A stretch of DNA of 64,000 nucleotides from NCBI RefSeq assembly GCF_051628905.1, contig NZ_CP157575.1, forward strand, positions 3,100,001 to 3,164,000, written 5' to 3'. How positions within the stretch are numbered: position 1 is the first letter of the stretch; every line of letters begins with the position of its first letter. The notes under the pieces are model-generated. The model saw nothing but the letters and a program-made list of their open reading frames with translations, did not search any database and was not told the origin of the DNA. Source of the stretch: Asaia sp037151935 (lineage in GTDB: Bacteria; Pseudomonadota; Alphaproteobacteria; Acetobacterales; Acetobacteraceae). This document shows positions 1 to 7,898 of this stretch, in pieces. The position numbers and the translations under genes are program-made.

Positions 1-591
1 TTGCCTGTTTATGGCAAAATGCTGTCTCTGCTGCAGAAACGTCTGCCGGATATATGCCCGGTGCTGCCGCTTTCCCCACTCGTCGCCCAGACGGTCAAGG
101 CCGCGGTGGCAAAATGGCCGGTCAAGCCGATCATCGTGACCGAGTTGCATGACAAGCATGATGCCTTTGCCGCAGCGGGCGCCGCGCTGACGAAATCGGG
201 CACCTCGACGCTCGAACTTGCCTTGGCTCATGTGCCCATGGCTGTTGCCTATCGCGTCAATCCGGTAACAGCGTTCATGGCGCGCCGTATGATCAAGGTG
301 AAATATGTCGCCATGGTCAATCTCCTCGCCGGGCGCGAAGTCGTGCCCGAACTGCTTCAGGAACGCTGCACGCCGGAGCAGCTTGCCGACTCGGCTTATG
401 CGCTGCTGACCGATCCGGCTTTGGGAGAAGCGCAGAAAAATGCGTTCGACGCGGTCATGGCCCAGCTCAAACCCGAAAAATCGGACAAGCATAACGGCAC
501 GCCCTCCGATGCTGCGGCGGAAGCTGTACTGCGGATTCTGAACGAGAAGTCACGCAGCGCAAAGAAAGACGGTGCCGCAGAACGGGGATGA
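1..591 (+). CDS. lpxB: Lipid-A-disaccharide synthase LpxB, C-terminal part (5' end outside window)
   Basis: This is the C-terminal half (about 196 residues) of a protein normally near 390 residues; the reading frame is open at base 1, so the gene starts upstream of the window. LpxB is a GT-B (GT19) glycosyltransferase. It joins UDP-2,3-diacylglucosamine and lipid X into the lipid A disaccharide at the inner membrane. The conserved C-terminal segment KSGTSTLELALAHVPMAV is visible around residues 66-83 and is followed by the typical AYRVNP stretch. The last 30 residues are charged and poorly conserved. The gene converges on hisI with only 7 bases between the stop codons. lpxB is usually last in the lpxD-fabZ-lpxA-lpxB group, which would lie upstream. 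The family call is strong; the position of the start is unknown. Confidence 0.9.
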   Translation: MPVYGKMLSLLQKRLPDICPVLPLSPLVAQTVKAAVAKWPVKPIIVTELHDKHDAFAAAGAALTKSGTSTLELALAHVPMAVAYRVNPVTAFMARRMIKVKYVAMVNLLAGREVVPELLQERCTPEQLADSAYALLTDPALGEAQKNAFDAVMAQLKPEKSDKHNGTPSDAAAEAVLRILNEKSRSAKKDGAAERG

Positions 592-598
592 CGCGCGT

Positions 599-1021
599 TT
601 AATGGCCTTTGCCGTAGAGTGCCTCTGCTGAGATCTCCGGGGCGGAGGTGTCGCGCAGCCCTTCGGGCGTGACCTCGTGATAAAAACAGCTCCGGCGCCC
701 GGTATGGCAAGCAACGCCCTTCTGGTGGACGAGAAGCAGAACAGCGTCACGATCGCAATCGAGACGGGCCGAGACGAGCTGCTGGGTCTGACCCGAGCTT
801 TCCCCCTTGCGCCACAGCGTATTGCGGCTGCGCGAGAAATAGCAGACCCGCCCTGTCTCAAGGGTCTCTGCCAGCGCCTCGCGGTTCATCCAGGCGAGCA
901 TCAGGATTTCATGCGGCGCCTCAGCGGACTGCGCCATGGCTGCGATTAGTCCGTCCTTGTCGAATTTGACCGTATCGAGAAGGCTGTCCAGCCTCTGACG
1001 GTCGGGGGGGGAGTAGCTCAT
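599..1021 (-). CDS. hisI: Phosphoribosyl-AMP cyclohydrolase
   Basis: HisI hydrolyses the purine ring of phosphoribosyl-AMP, the third step of histidine synthesis, in the cytoplasm. The 140-residue protein has the family core MLAWMNREALAETLETG, the YFSRSRNTLWRKGESSG motif, and the metal-binding part DCDRDAVLLLVHQKGVACHTG ending in RSCF. It is a stand-alone HisI without the HisE pyrophosphohydrolase domain that is fused in enterobacteria. This is the usual alphaproteobacterial arrangement. The start codon overlaps the stop of upstream ygfZ by 4 bases (ATGA), so the two are almost certainly translated from one message. No other his genes are nearby. Confidence 0.95.
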   Translation of the reverse strand: MSYSPPDRQRLDSLLDTVKFDKDGLIAAMAQSAEAPHEILMLAWMNREALAETLETGRVCYFSRSRNTLWRKGESSGQTQQLVSARLDCDRDAVLLLVHQKGVACHTGRRSCFYHEVTPEGLRDTSAPEISAEALYGKGH

Positions 1022-1815
1022 GGGGTCTCTTCTCTGAACCAGTCGGGTAGTTGGGGGGTGAGGGTCTGCCCTTCATGCGTGACGTCTTTCGCCCAGAATT
1101 CACGCCGAAGAAGGGCAAGGCCATGCGTGCCGATACTGCTGCGCATCTGGCCGATCTCGCGTTCCCCATCCATCAGGATCGTGCCGGAAGGGGGCAGGGC
1201 CCGATCGCTTTGTACGGGCACGAGGCGTTTCTTGACCAGTCCCCGATAATGGGTGCGCGCCGTGAGTTCCTGTCCCATATAGCAGCCTTTCTGGAAGGAA
1301 ATGCCGTTCAGCCAGTCGAAACTGGCTTCAAGCAGCAGGGTCTTTTCGCTCTCACAATCGCTGGAATCGGTGAGGCCGAGGCTCAGGCGATGTGTGTGAT
1401 AGGCGTTCAGGGTCTCGTTATTGCCTGTGCTTTCAGCGTGAGCGATGCGACGTGAACCTGCAGTGTCGAGCCTGGGGTCGGCTCGCGCGTCACCGGCATT
1501 CTCGTTGCCCCAGACCGCCTCCACGGCGAGGTCGGTTTCCTCGATCTGCACATCGGCACGCAGTCGGAAGCGTGAGAGCCGGGTGCGCAGGAAAGCCGCG
1601 TGGCCCACTGGCACATCGAGAAAAAGGGTCTCGGCCTCATGCCAGATGAAGAAATCGGAGAGGTACCGCCCCTGTGGCGTCAAAAAACCCGCCCAGATCA
1701 GTTTGTCGGAATTGGCCAGAGTCACGTCATTCGAGACGAGCCCCTGAAGGAAACTCACCCTGTTTTGTCCGCTGACGGAGAGGACCGAGCGGTCCGTAAG
1801 CCATGCTCTTGCCAT
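1018..1815 (-). CDS. ygfZ: Folate-binding YgfZ/GcvT-like protein (Fe-S cluster assembly / tRNA modification)
   Basis: YgfZ (IBA57 family) proteins bind folate and help mature or protect certain [4Fe-4S] enzymes, such as the tRNA methylthiolase MiaB. The signature KGCYMGQELTARTHYRG is present, with the key cysteine in K-G-C-Y-x-G-Q-E. The N-terminal segment RVSFLQGLVSNDV is typical of the GcvT-like fold. I place the start at the ATG at 1815 (MARAWLTD, 265 residues), because the extra 37 residues read from further upstream show no family likeness. The 3' end overlaps hisI by 4 bases. The call is firm at family level; the exact client enzymes cannot be told from sequence. Confidence 0.9.
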   Translation of the reverse strand: MARAWLTDRSVLSVSGQNRVSFLQGLVSNDVTLANSDKLIWAGFLTPQGRYLSDFFIWHEAETLFLDVPVGHAAFLRTRLSRFRLRADVQIEETDLAVEAVWGNENAGDARADPRLDTAGSRRIAHAESTGNNETLNAYHTHRLSLGLTDSSDCESEKTLLLEASFDWLNGISFQKGCYMGQELTARTHYRGLVKKRLVPVQSDRALPPSGTILMDGEREIGQMRSSIGTHGLALLRREFWAKDVTHEGQTLTPQLPDWFREETP

Positions 1816-1972
1816 TATAGGTCTCCAGTTCGGACAGTATTGGTGGGAGATGCGGGTTGCGGCGCCCGGAAACAAGAGAGAAGATGGTAACGCGACGCAT
1901 CGGTTATTCGCACGTTCTGTCGTCAACGCAAGTCATTCCCCTCAGGAGGGGAGTTCCTGGGAGGCGTGATTT

Positions 1973-4279
1973 TTGCCTGTTTCCGAGATTATAGATCCGG
2001 CTGATCCGGAAGCCGAAACGAGAAGGCGCCGTTTGATCGAGCTTGTTGCTCCCATTCTTGGGGTTGTGCTCGTCATTATCGTGATCGTTGTTGTGACGCT
2101 TCATTCCTACCACAAGACGCGTGGCGGGGTGATTGCGCTTTCCCAGGATCTGCTGCGCGAAGAACAGAAGAACATTACCCAGGAAGTGTCGGACTATCTC
2201 GCGCCCGCTCCTGCAACGGCCATCGTGGCTCGGGACGTCATCACCGATCCGGTCACGGATGAGCCGCCAAAGGTGTTTCTCGATTACGGCGCTTCAATGC
2301 TGCGCAACGTCATTCAGGTCGAGAGTTTCTATCTTGCTGATGATCGCGGCAGCTTCTGGTTCATTGATCGTGCGCCCAAGGACATCTCGGACGGGATGGA
2401 ATGGGTGCATCTACTGCGTGACAAGAATGTCTTCCGGCACTGGTATTACGACAAGGACGGCAAGCTCGTCCGTGTCCAGGATACGCCGGGGAAGAACTAT
2501 GATCCGCGTCAGCGACCCTGGTACAAAGGTGCCTTCGAGCATCCGGACCTGAACTGGTCAGACCCTTACCCAACAGTCGCTACCGAGCAGCTCATCGTGA
2601 CAGCGGCGAGTGTGCTGCACACCACTGACGGACATCAGGCGGTTTTCGCGATCAATATCTCGCTTAACCGGCTGACCGATTTTCTGGCGGCGATCAAGAT
2701 TGGCAAAAGCGGCAAGGCCATTGTCGTCGATCAGCAAGGACGCGTGATTGCGGGCAATCACCTGCTGGACGTGGCACGCAAGGCGAACTGGCAGTTCGAC
2801 AAGATGCTGCTCGATCCACAGACGCAGCCCGTGTTCACCCGGGCTCTGGCTTTGTACCACATCTATGGCGCCGGTGTGCATCTCATCAAGGCGCGTGACA
2901 CGCAATACGTCACCATCATGGCCTCGCTGCACAAGATACGCCCGGGCTGGGTGCTTTTGCTGAATGCTCCCGAAAACGACTTTGCCGCTTTTGCCGCCGC
3001 AGCAGGGAGGCAAGGGCTGCTTTTCTCGATGGTGATTGTCGTTCTGGCAGGGCTTCTGGCGGGTTTTCTTGTGCGGCAAAACCGGCGAACAGAGCGTTTG
3101 CGGCGGCAGATCGGCTTCGAGCGGGCGCAGGTCAAGGCAGAGAGTCAGGCCCTCAATGCGATGGCGGGGACGCCCAATCTTCTCGACCCGGAGCAGGATG
3201 CTCCGTTGCTCACCCAACGTCTGGCCGAACTTGCCAAGGCGCGCCGCGTCGGGCTGTGGCGTTCGGTCGGTGAAGACGAGCGCCTGCTTTGCGAGGATTC
3301 CTATGATCGCTCCACCGACGCGCATAGCGCCGGAATGGAGCTGTCGCATAGTGACCTGAAGAACTTCTTTGCGCTTCTGATGGCAGGAGACGTGATCGAG
3401 AGTGACCACGCTGCCACGCAGGAAGGGCTGCGCACTTTCCAGCGCATGGTGATGACCCAGATCGGGTCGAAAGCCGTCTATATCCAGCCCATCCTCGCGC
3501 GAGGGCTGGTGATTGGTATGGTCGTGCTCGAAGACGCAATTCGGCCCCACGCGGTGTCGCACATCATTGCTATTGTGGCCGAGATTGCCGCTGTACGTTT
3601 TGCCGCCATGCGCGAGGACGAAAGTCGCATCGACAAGCCTGAGCCGCAGACTCGCGAGGACTCGGCGGTTGTGAGGACGCGCCTGAGCGAGGGCTTCATC
3701 GCTGCCCCAACGCAAAAAGGCGCGGAGCTTCTCGCCTCTGGCCAATATGCGATGGTGCCGGTCGCGACCGTTCTTTTTCAGGACTCCACAGCGGAAGAGG
3801 ATGTTGCCCTTATTCCGATCGTGCAGGATCTGGTGGAGAGATTTCAGGAGGTCGTCCAGCGCCAGAATCTGTTCTCGGCGCAGGTGCTGGGCAGCCGCCT
3901 CGTGCTGATCGGGGGGTGCTCGCAGGAGCCCGACCCAGATGCGGCTCGTCGTGTGGCCGATGCGTTGCTTGCGTTGCGAGAACTGGCTCTTATCACGCTC
4001 TCCGATGCCGATCTGACGCCCAATTTCCGTATCGGTCTCGATGTCGGCCGGGCGTTCGGCGCCATGCTCGGCAACGATCCGGGAGTGTTCAATGTCTGGG
4101 GTGAAGCCCCCCAGACTTCGGAACTACTGGCGATCAGCGCGCCTGATGCGGGCACGATCCAGGTCTCCGAGGCGGCTCATGCTTTGCTGCGTGATTATTA
4201 TCTCTTCAGGCCGCGTGGCATGTTCTATCTGCCTGCTCTGGGGATCACAAACACCTATGTGCTGGCGGCGAGGCGGTGA
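1973..4279 (+). CDS. Membrane-bound Cache sensor with a degenerate adenylate/guanylate-cyclase-like domain
   Basis: This 768-residue protein has a cytoplasmic N-terminus, a transmembrane helix at about 25-44, a long periplasmic dCache-type sensor to about 345 (with YDPRQRPWYKGAF, typical of Cache domains), and a second helix at about 349-368. A GAF-like stretch follows, then a C-terminal class III cyclase fold from about 595. The cyclase part retains FRIGLDVGRAFGAMLGNDPG and IQVSEAAHALLRD. However, the second metal-binding Asp is replaced (LGSRLVL instead of G-D), and the catalytic V-W-G-D-x-x-N-x-x-S-R motif reads VWGEAPQTSEL. It is therefore probably not an active cyclase. The start is a TTG, 8 bases after GGGAGG. 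Its stop overlaps the GTG of the MlaE-like gene, so it heads a lipid-transport operon. A regulatory or sensing role for that transporter is inference. Confidence 0.75.
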   Translation: MPVSEIIDPADPEAETRRRRLIELVAPILGVVLVIIVIVVVTLHSYHKTRGGVIALSQDLLREEQKNITQEVSDYLAPAPATAIVARDVITDPVTDEPPKVFLDYGASMLRNVIQVESFYLADDRGSFWFIDRAPKDISDGMEWVHLLRDKNVFRHWYYDKDGKLVRVQDTPGKNYDPRQRPWYKGAFEHPDLNWSDPYPTVATEQLIVTAASVLHTTDGHQAVFAINISLNRLTDFLAAIKIGKSGKAIVVDQQGRVIAGNHLLDVARKANWQFDKMLLDPQTQPVFTRALALYHIYGAGVHLIKARDTQYVTIMASLHKIRPGWVLLLNAPENDFAAFAAAAGRQGLLFSMVIVVLAGLLAGFLVRQNRRTERLRRQIGFERAQVKAESQALNAMAGTPNLLDPEQDAPLLTQRLAELAKARRVGLWRSVGEDERLLCEDSYDRSTDAHSAGMELSHSDLKNFFALLMAGDVIESDHAATQEGLRTFQRMVMTQIGSKAVYIQPILARGLVIGMVVLEDAIRPHAVSHIIAIVAEIAAVRFAAMREDESRIDKPEPQTREDSAVVRTRLSEGFIAAPTQKGAELLASGQYAMVPVATVLFQDSTAEEDVALIPIVQDLVERFQEVVQRQNLFSAQVLGSRLVLIGGCSQEPDPDAARRVADALLALRELALITLSDADLTPNFRIGLDVGRAFGAMLGNDPGVFNVWGEAPQTSELLAISAPDAGTIQVSEAAHALLRDYYLFRPRGMFYLPALGITNTYVLAARR

Positions 4280-5082
4280 GAGAAGAGCTTCCTCTCTATC
4301 GTCGTTTTCTGCGGCGTCTGGGCGGGCTGACACGGCGTCAGCTCCGCTTCACCCTCATGCTCGTCGGTGCGAGCTGGGGGGTAGTGCGCGAGGCATGTCG
4401 CCCCACTTCCTGGCGTCGTACCGTCATTTTCGAGTTCAAGAGCACGTTGCGACAGGCAGCGGGGGGCGGCCTGTTCAGCACGCTTTTCACGGCAGCACTG
4501 ACCGGGTTCGGCATTGTGGCGCAGGCCATTTACTGGCTCGGTATCGCGGGAATGGCCGATACGACCGACTCGCTTCTCGCGACTGTTCTGGTACGAGAAA
4601 TTGCGCCGGTTCTCGTCGGTATCATCCTTCTGGGACGCAGCGCCATGCTGAGCCTGACCCAGCTCGGACAACTTACCATTGGCGGTGAGCTGCGGGCGCT
4701 TCAGGCGCAGGGTATCGATCCCTTTCTGACCCTCGTGATGCCTCGGACCCTGGCGACGATGCTCGCCTCCTTCACGCTTGGGGTGGTGTTCAGCGTGATC
4801 GCCCTGTCGGTAGGGTATGGCGTGTGCCGCATGAACGCGATCATCACCATGCCGCTCTGGACCTTTCTCTACGATATTGTCGGGGCCATGAAGCCGATCG
4901 ACTATCTGGGTATTCCGCTCAAACTCACCATCAGCGGTTTTCTGCTCAGCCTTGCCACCCAGTTGACCGGGCTCGATGCGACGCGCTCCGACACGCTCGC
5001 GACGCTTCTGCCGCGTGGTTTTGCGCGCGGTATCCTGGTGATCATGATCGTCAATGTCGTACTCGGGGTTACTGTCGCATGA
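4276..5082 (+). CDS. MlaE-family ABC transporter permease
   Basis: A 268-residue integral membrane protein of the MlaE/YrbE/TGD1 family. These permeases form the inner-membrane part of MCE-type phospholipid (or other lipid) transporters. The family segment VREIAPVLVGIILLGRSAML, the coupling-helix stretch GGELRALQAQGIDPF, and the following VMPRTLATMLASF match the family pattern. The gene uses a GTG start that overlaps the stop of the sensor gene (GTGA) and ends in an ATGA overlap with the MlaF-like gene. It therefore belongs to a five-gene operon, 1973-7530. It could serve retrograde phospholipid transport or another lipid; the sequence does not reveal the substrate. It lacks obvious defects, in contrast to its ATPase partner. 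Confidence 0.88.
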   Translation: MREELPLYRRFLRRLGGLTRRQLRFTLMLVGASWGVVREACRPTSWRRTVIFEFKSTLRQAAGGGLFSTLFTAALTGFGIVAQAIYWLGIAGMADTTDSLLATVLVREIAPVLVGIILLGRSAMLSLTQLGQLTIGGELRALQAQGIDPFLTLVMPRTLATMLASFTLGVVFSVIALSVGYGVCRMNAIITMPLWTFLYDIVGAMKPIDYLGIPLKLTISGFLLSLATQLTGLDATRSDTLATLLPRGFARGILVIMIVNVVLGVTVA

Positions 5083-5780
5083 GTGACGATCTTTCTGCCG
5101 TGCTAGAACTCCGCGAGGCACGGCCTGTCTTCGAGGAAAGCGGGCTGGCGTCCATTCCTTATTCCCTGCGCCTCATGCCAGGGGATTGTATGTTGATCGC
5201 CTGTCGCGACCCGTTGCGGGCAACGCGTTTTGCAGATTTGTGCAGTGGACTGACGCCTCTCGTTTCGGGGCATGCGCTGTGTCTCGGCCTGGACTGGGAG
5301 AAACTTGCCGAGACGCGCGCCTGGGCGCTGCGTGGCAGGATCGGGCGGGTGATGCAGCATGGGGCATGGATCGATCTCTTCGGAACAGATCTGAATATTC
5401 TCGTCCAGCAGCTTCATCACACGCGTACGCCGACTCAGGACCTCATCGATGAAGCAACGGCACTGGCCCGGCGCTTCGGGCTGCCGGGGTTGCCCAGTCT
5501 GGCGCCGGGCAGGCTGAGCGCGGCAGATCGCACGAAGGCGGCCTGCGTCAGGGCGTTTCTGGGGGAGCCGCGTCTGCTCCTGCTGGAAGACCCTGTGGAA
5601 CAGGAGAATGCCGATATGATGACGGCCTTTCTTGCCGAACTGACGGCGGCTCGGGAACGTGGCTGCGGTGTTATCTGGTTCTCGCGGGAGCCTGAACTCT
5701 GGCATGGCTATAATGCCTTGGGTACGCAGCGATTCAGGCTGCTGGATGAGGGTCTGATGCCAATGAAGCAGGTGGTGTGA
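5079..5780 (+). CDS. MlaF-like ABC ATPase subunit with degenerate nucleotide-binding motifs
   Basis: Position and overall layout identify this 233-residue protein as the ATPase subunit of the MCE transporter, between mlaE and mlaD. Yet every catalytic motif is altered. The Walker A position reads ACRDPLRATRFADL, with no G-x-x-G-x-G-K-S/T and no lysine. The signature is RLSAADRTKAA rather than LSGGQ. Walker B reads LLLLEDP with E-D in place of D-E. The H-loop histidine is absent (VIWFSREPEL). Yet the frame is intact, of normal family length (about 230-270) and translationally coupled (ATGA) to mlaE. This suggests a retained, non-hydrolysing subunit rather than a pseudogene. The start is the ATG at 5079, where the overlap is; a longer open frame upstream lies inside mlaE. 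Confidence 0.75.
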   Translation: MSDDLSAVLELREARPVFEESGLASIPYSLRLMPGDCMLIACRDPLRATRFADLCSGLTPLVSGHALCLGLDWEKLAETRAWALRGRIGRVMQHGAWIDLFGTDLNILVQQLHHTRTPTQDLIDEATALARRFGLPGLPSLAPGRLSAADRTKAACVRAFLGEPRLLLLEDPVEQENADMMTAFLAELTAARERGCGVIWFSREPELWHGYNALGTQRFRLLDEGLMPMKQVV

Positions 5781-6745
5781 TGTTTCGCGTACGCTCCAAT
5801 TCCGAGGCCGATGGCCGCTCACGACCGCTGATGCGTATCCGCTACGCGGATGAATGGGTCGGCATTCTCGTGATGGCGACATTCGGCCTGTTCATTTTTG
5901 CGATCATCGAGGCTGGCGTGCTGCGCGACTGGCTGACGCCTTCTGGAAAGCTGCATTTCAATCTGCCCGAAAGTGGCATTGCGGGGCTCGCTGTGGGCAA
6001 TGATATCGAGCTGATGGGTATCCGTATTGGGTCGATCCGTTCGGTGAAGATCAACCCGCATGGCAATATGTATGCGATTGCCGATATCGACCCGCAGTTC
6101 GAGCCTTATATCCGCAAGGATAGCCACGCGATCATCCGTCATCGTTTTGTGGTGGCAGGGGCCAGTTATATCGAGCTGGAGCGCAGCAAGGGGCCGCCGA
6201 TGGATTGGGAATTCGCTGAGCTGGAAGCCACGGTCGAGCCCAATCCTGCGGACATGATTACGAAGACGATCGCTGATATTCGCGCTGGCATGATGCCGAG
6301 CCTGCATAACGCCGACAGAATCATGGCCGATCTCGCGACGGTGACGAATGCCATTCGCGCAGGCAAGGGATCGGTCGGCGGGATTATCATGGATGACAAG
6401 CTGCTCAACCATGCCGATGAGGTTCTCAAGTCGCTTCAGGAGTCGATCGAGCGCCTGAAGCCGATCGAGGCTCAGGTTTCGGGCGTACTGAAACAGACCG
6501 AAGGTACTATGAGCAATCTGCGTTCGAGCAGTAATGACGTCAAAAGGGCCACGCCGCAGCTCAAGGAAACGATGGCGCATATGAACGAGGCGAGCGCCCA
6601 GCTTCCTGCTCTTTTGACGCAGGCTCAGGCGACGGCGAACAGTCTCAAGAAACTGACCGATCAGCTGCGTAGTCTTTGGATTCTGGGTGGGAGTTCAGGC
6701 AAGGCAGCGCCGCGCAAGTTGCGCGCAGGAGATATCAAGCCATGA
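5780..6745 (+). CDS. MlaD/MCE domain lipid-transport protein
   Basis: A 321-residue protein with an N-terminal transmembrane helix at about 25-45 (WVGILVMATFGLFIFAIIEA). A single MCE domain follows (about 50-135; GIAGLAVGNDIELMGIRIGSIRSVKI, then VVAGASYIELERS), and then a long helical tail of low complexity. MCE proteins form hexameric rings in the periplasm that pass lipids between inner-membrane permease and outer membrane. The tail is longer than in E. coli MlaD (183 aa) and closer to the alphaproteobacterial/plastid type. The ATG at 5780 overlaps the upstream stop (TGATG). A GTG directly before it, at 5777, is an alternative start. It ends in an ATGA overlap with the lipoprotein gene. Confidence 0.88.
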   Translation: MFRVRSNSEADGRSRPLMRIRYADEWVGILVMATFGLFIFAIIEAGVLRDWLTPSGKLHFNLPESGIAGLAVGNDIELMGIRIGSIRSVKINPHGNMYAIADIDPQFEPYIRKDSHAIIRHRFVVAGASYIELERSKGPPMDWEFAELEATVEPNPADMITKTIADIRAGMMPSLHNADRIMADLATVTNAIRAGKGSVGGIIMDDKLLNHADEVLKSLQESIERLKPIEAQVSGVLKQTEGTMSNLRSSSNDVKRATPQLKETMAHMNEASAQLPALLTQAQATANSLKKLTDQLRSLWILGGSSGKAAPRKLRAGDIKP

Positions 6746-7530
6746 GATATCGGGAGCATATTCCCATAGCCATTTTGCTGGTTCTGACTGCCTGCGGTAG
6801 CGCGGGGGATCATGGCGGCATACGCACCGATCAGGACTACGCGAACGCTATGGATGTCGGGCGTGAGGCGTTCGATATGACCCGCGCAGAGCAGGCGCAG
6901 GCGCAGTTCCAGACGGCCTATGATCGTGCTCTTTTACGTGACGACGCCGGGGCGATCGGGGATGCCGGTTATAATCTGGGTGTGGCGCAGCTCGGAATGG
7001 GCGATGCGAGGGCGGCACTTGCCACAGTTGCGCGCACAGATCAGGCCCTGAAACTGCGTAGCGCGATAGCGGGCCCAGAATTGGAGCTTGTCGCGATGGC
7101 AGCTTATTGTCGGCTGGGTCAATATCAGTCGGCGCTTGAGGCGAGCGCACGCATCCACACCGGCGATACGGCGCTGACAGAACGACGCGCGTTTTTGACC
7201 GGATTGGCCGCTGACGGGCTGGGAGATATCAATACTCTGAGGGCAGCTCACGATGCGCTGCCTGCTTCAGCCAAGCCGCCCCTGCTGGAACAGGCCGATC
7301 GTGCTGAAATCGAGTCCCGTCTTGCCCTGCGCGAAGGGGCTTACGACAAAGCCGAGAGTCAGGCTCTGAGAGCCATCACCCTGCGCCGGGATATTCTCGA
7401 CTATCGGGGTATGGCCCGTGGCCTCGATTGTGCGGCAAGTGCCGCGAGAAGCGCAGGCCAGTTGGGTAAGGCAGCGGCCTACGCACAGCGGGCTGCTGAA
7501 AGTCGGGCGCAAGCGGGGAAGAAAGCCTGA
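6742..7530 (+). CDS. Putative lipoprotein with TPR-like helical repeats
   Basis: The first residues form a lipoprotein signal (MRYREHIPIAILLVLTACGS) with lipobox L-T-A-C, so the mature protein should start at the cysteine at about residue 17. The rest of the 262 residues is alanine-rich and helical. It has repeated patterns such as AGYNLGVAQLGMGDARAALA and AAYCRLGQYQSALEASARI that look like tetratricopeptide repeats. I do not recognise a named family. The start overlaps the mlaD-like stop by 4 bases, making this the fifth gene of the operon. An outer-membrane partner or assembly role for the MCE system is a reasonable inference from position only. A short hairpin (GGCTGG/CCAGCC, 7531-7548) follows the stop. 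Confidence 0.65.
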   Translation: MRYREHIPIAILLVLTACGSAGDHGGIRTDQDYANAMDVGREAFDMTRAEQAQAQFQTAYDRALLRDDAGAIGDAGYNLGVAQLGMGDARAALATVARTDQALKLRSAIAGPELELVAMAAYCRLGQYQSALEASARIHTGDTALTERRAFLTGLAADGLGDINTLRAAHDALPASAKPPLLEQADRAEIESRLALREGAYDKAESQALRAITLRRDILDYRGMARGLDCAASAARSAGQLGKAAAYAQRAAESRAQAGKKA

Positions 7531-7589
7531 GGCTGGGCAGGGCCAGCCTCCTCGTCTTTCTAGGTCATCGCCCGCTTCGGGAGGAGACG

Positions 7590-7898
7590 TCAGGCGATTT
7601 TGGCGGAGCGTTCGGTTACTTTGTCAGGCTTCGTACCTCTGATGGACAGGAGTGTCACAAAAGCACAGGCAAAAATCCCCGCGATGGATGCCGAGCCAAA
7701 CCACACGAGCACGCCGGAAATTAGATCGAGCTGACAGCATAAAAAAGCGGCCAGACCGGGCAGTACGATACGACAAAGGTGCAACGGCAGGCGTGGCGGT
7801 GCCGCGAGACCTTGCACGCGCAAAAACTTGGGTTGCAGCATCGCGTGAGCGAAAAGAGCAATGCCCCAGAAGATGGTGGCAATGGAGATGATGATCAT
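7590..7898 (-). CDS. DUF3325-like small membrane protein
   Basis: A 102-residue hydrophobic protein with about three transmembrane helices (IISIATIFWGIALFAHAML; IVLPGLAAFLCCQLDLISG; ASIAGIFACAFVTLLSI). Its size, topology and position after a PepSY-domain gene fit the DUF3325 family, which accompanies PepSY and DUF3649 proteins beside TonB-dependent iron receptors. The start overlaps the stop of the PepSY gene by 4 bases, so it is the last gene of a three-gene operon. The family assignment rests mostly on context. Confidence 0.6.
   Translation of the reverse strand: MIIISIATIFWGIALFAHAMLQPKFLRVQGLAAPPRLPLHLCRIVLPGLAAFLCCQLDLISGVLVWFGSASIAGIFACAFVTLLSIRGTKPDKVTERSAKIA

Noticed and set aside
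2558..3745. A 395-codon minus-strand frame inside the Cache sensor gene
   Set aside because: Shadow frame; the plus-strand protein has clear helices and domains and is operon-coupled.
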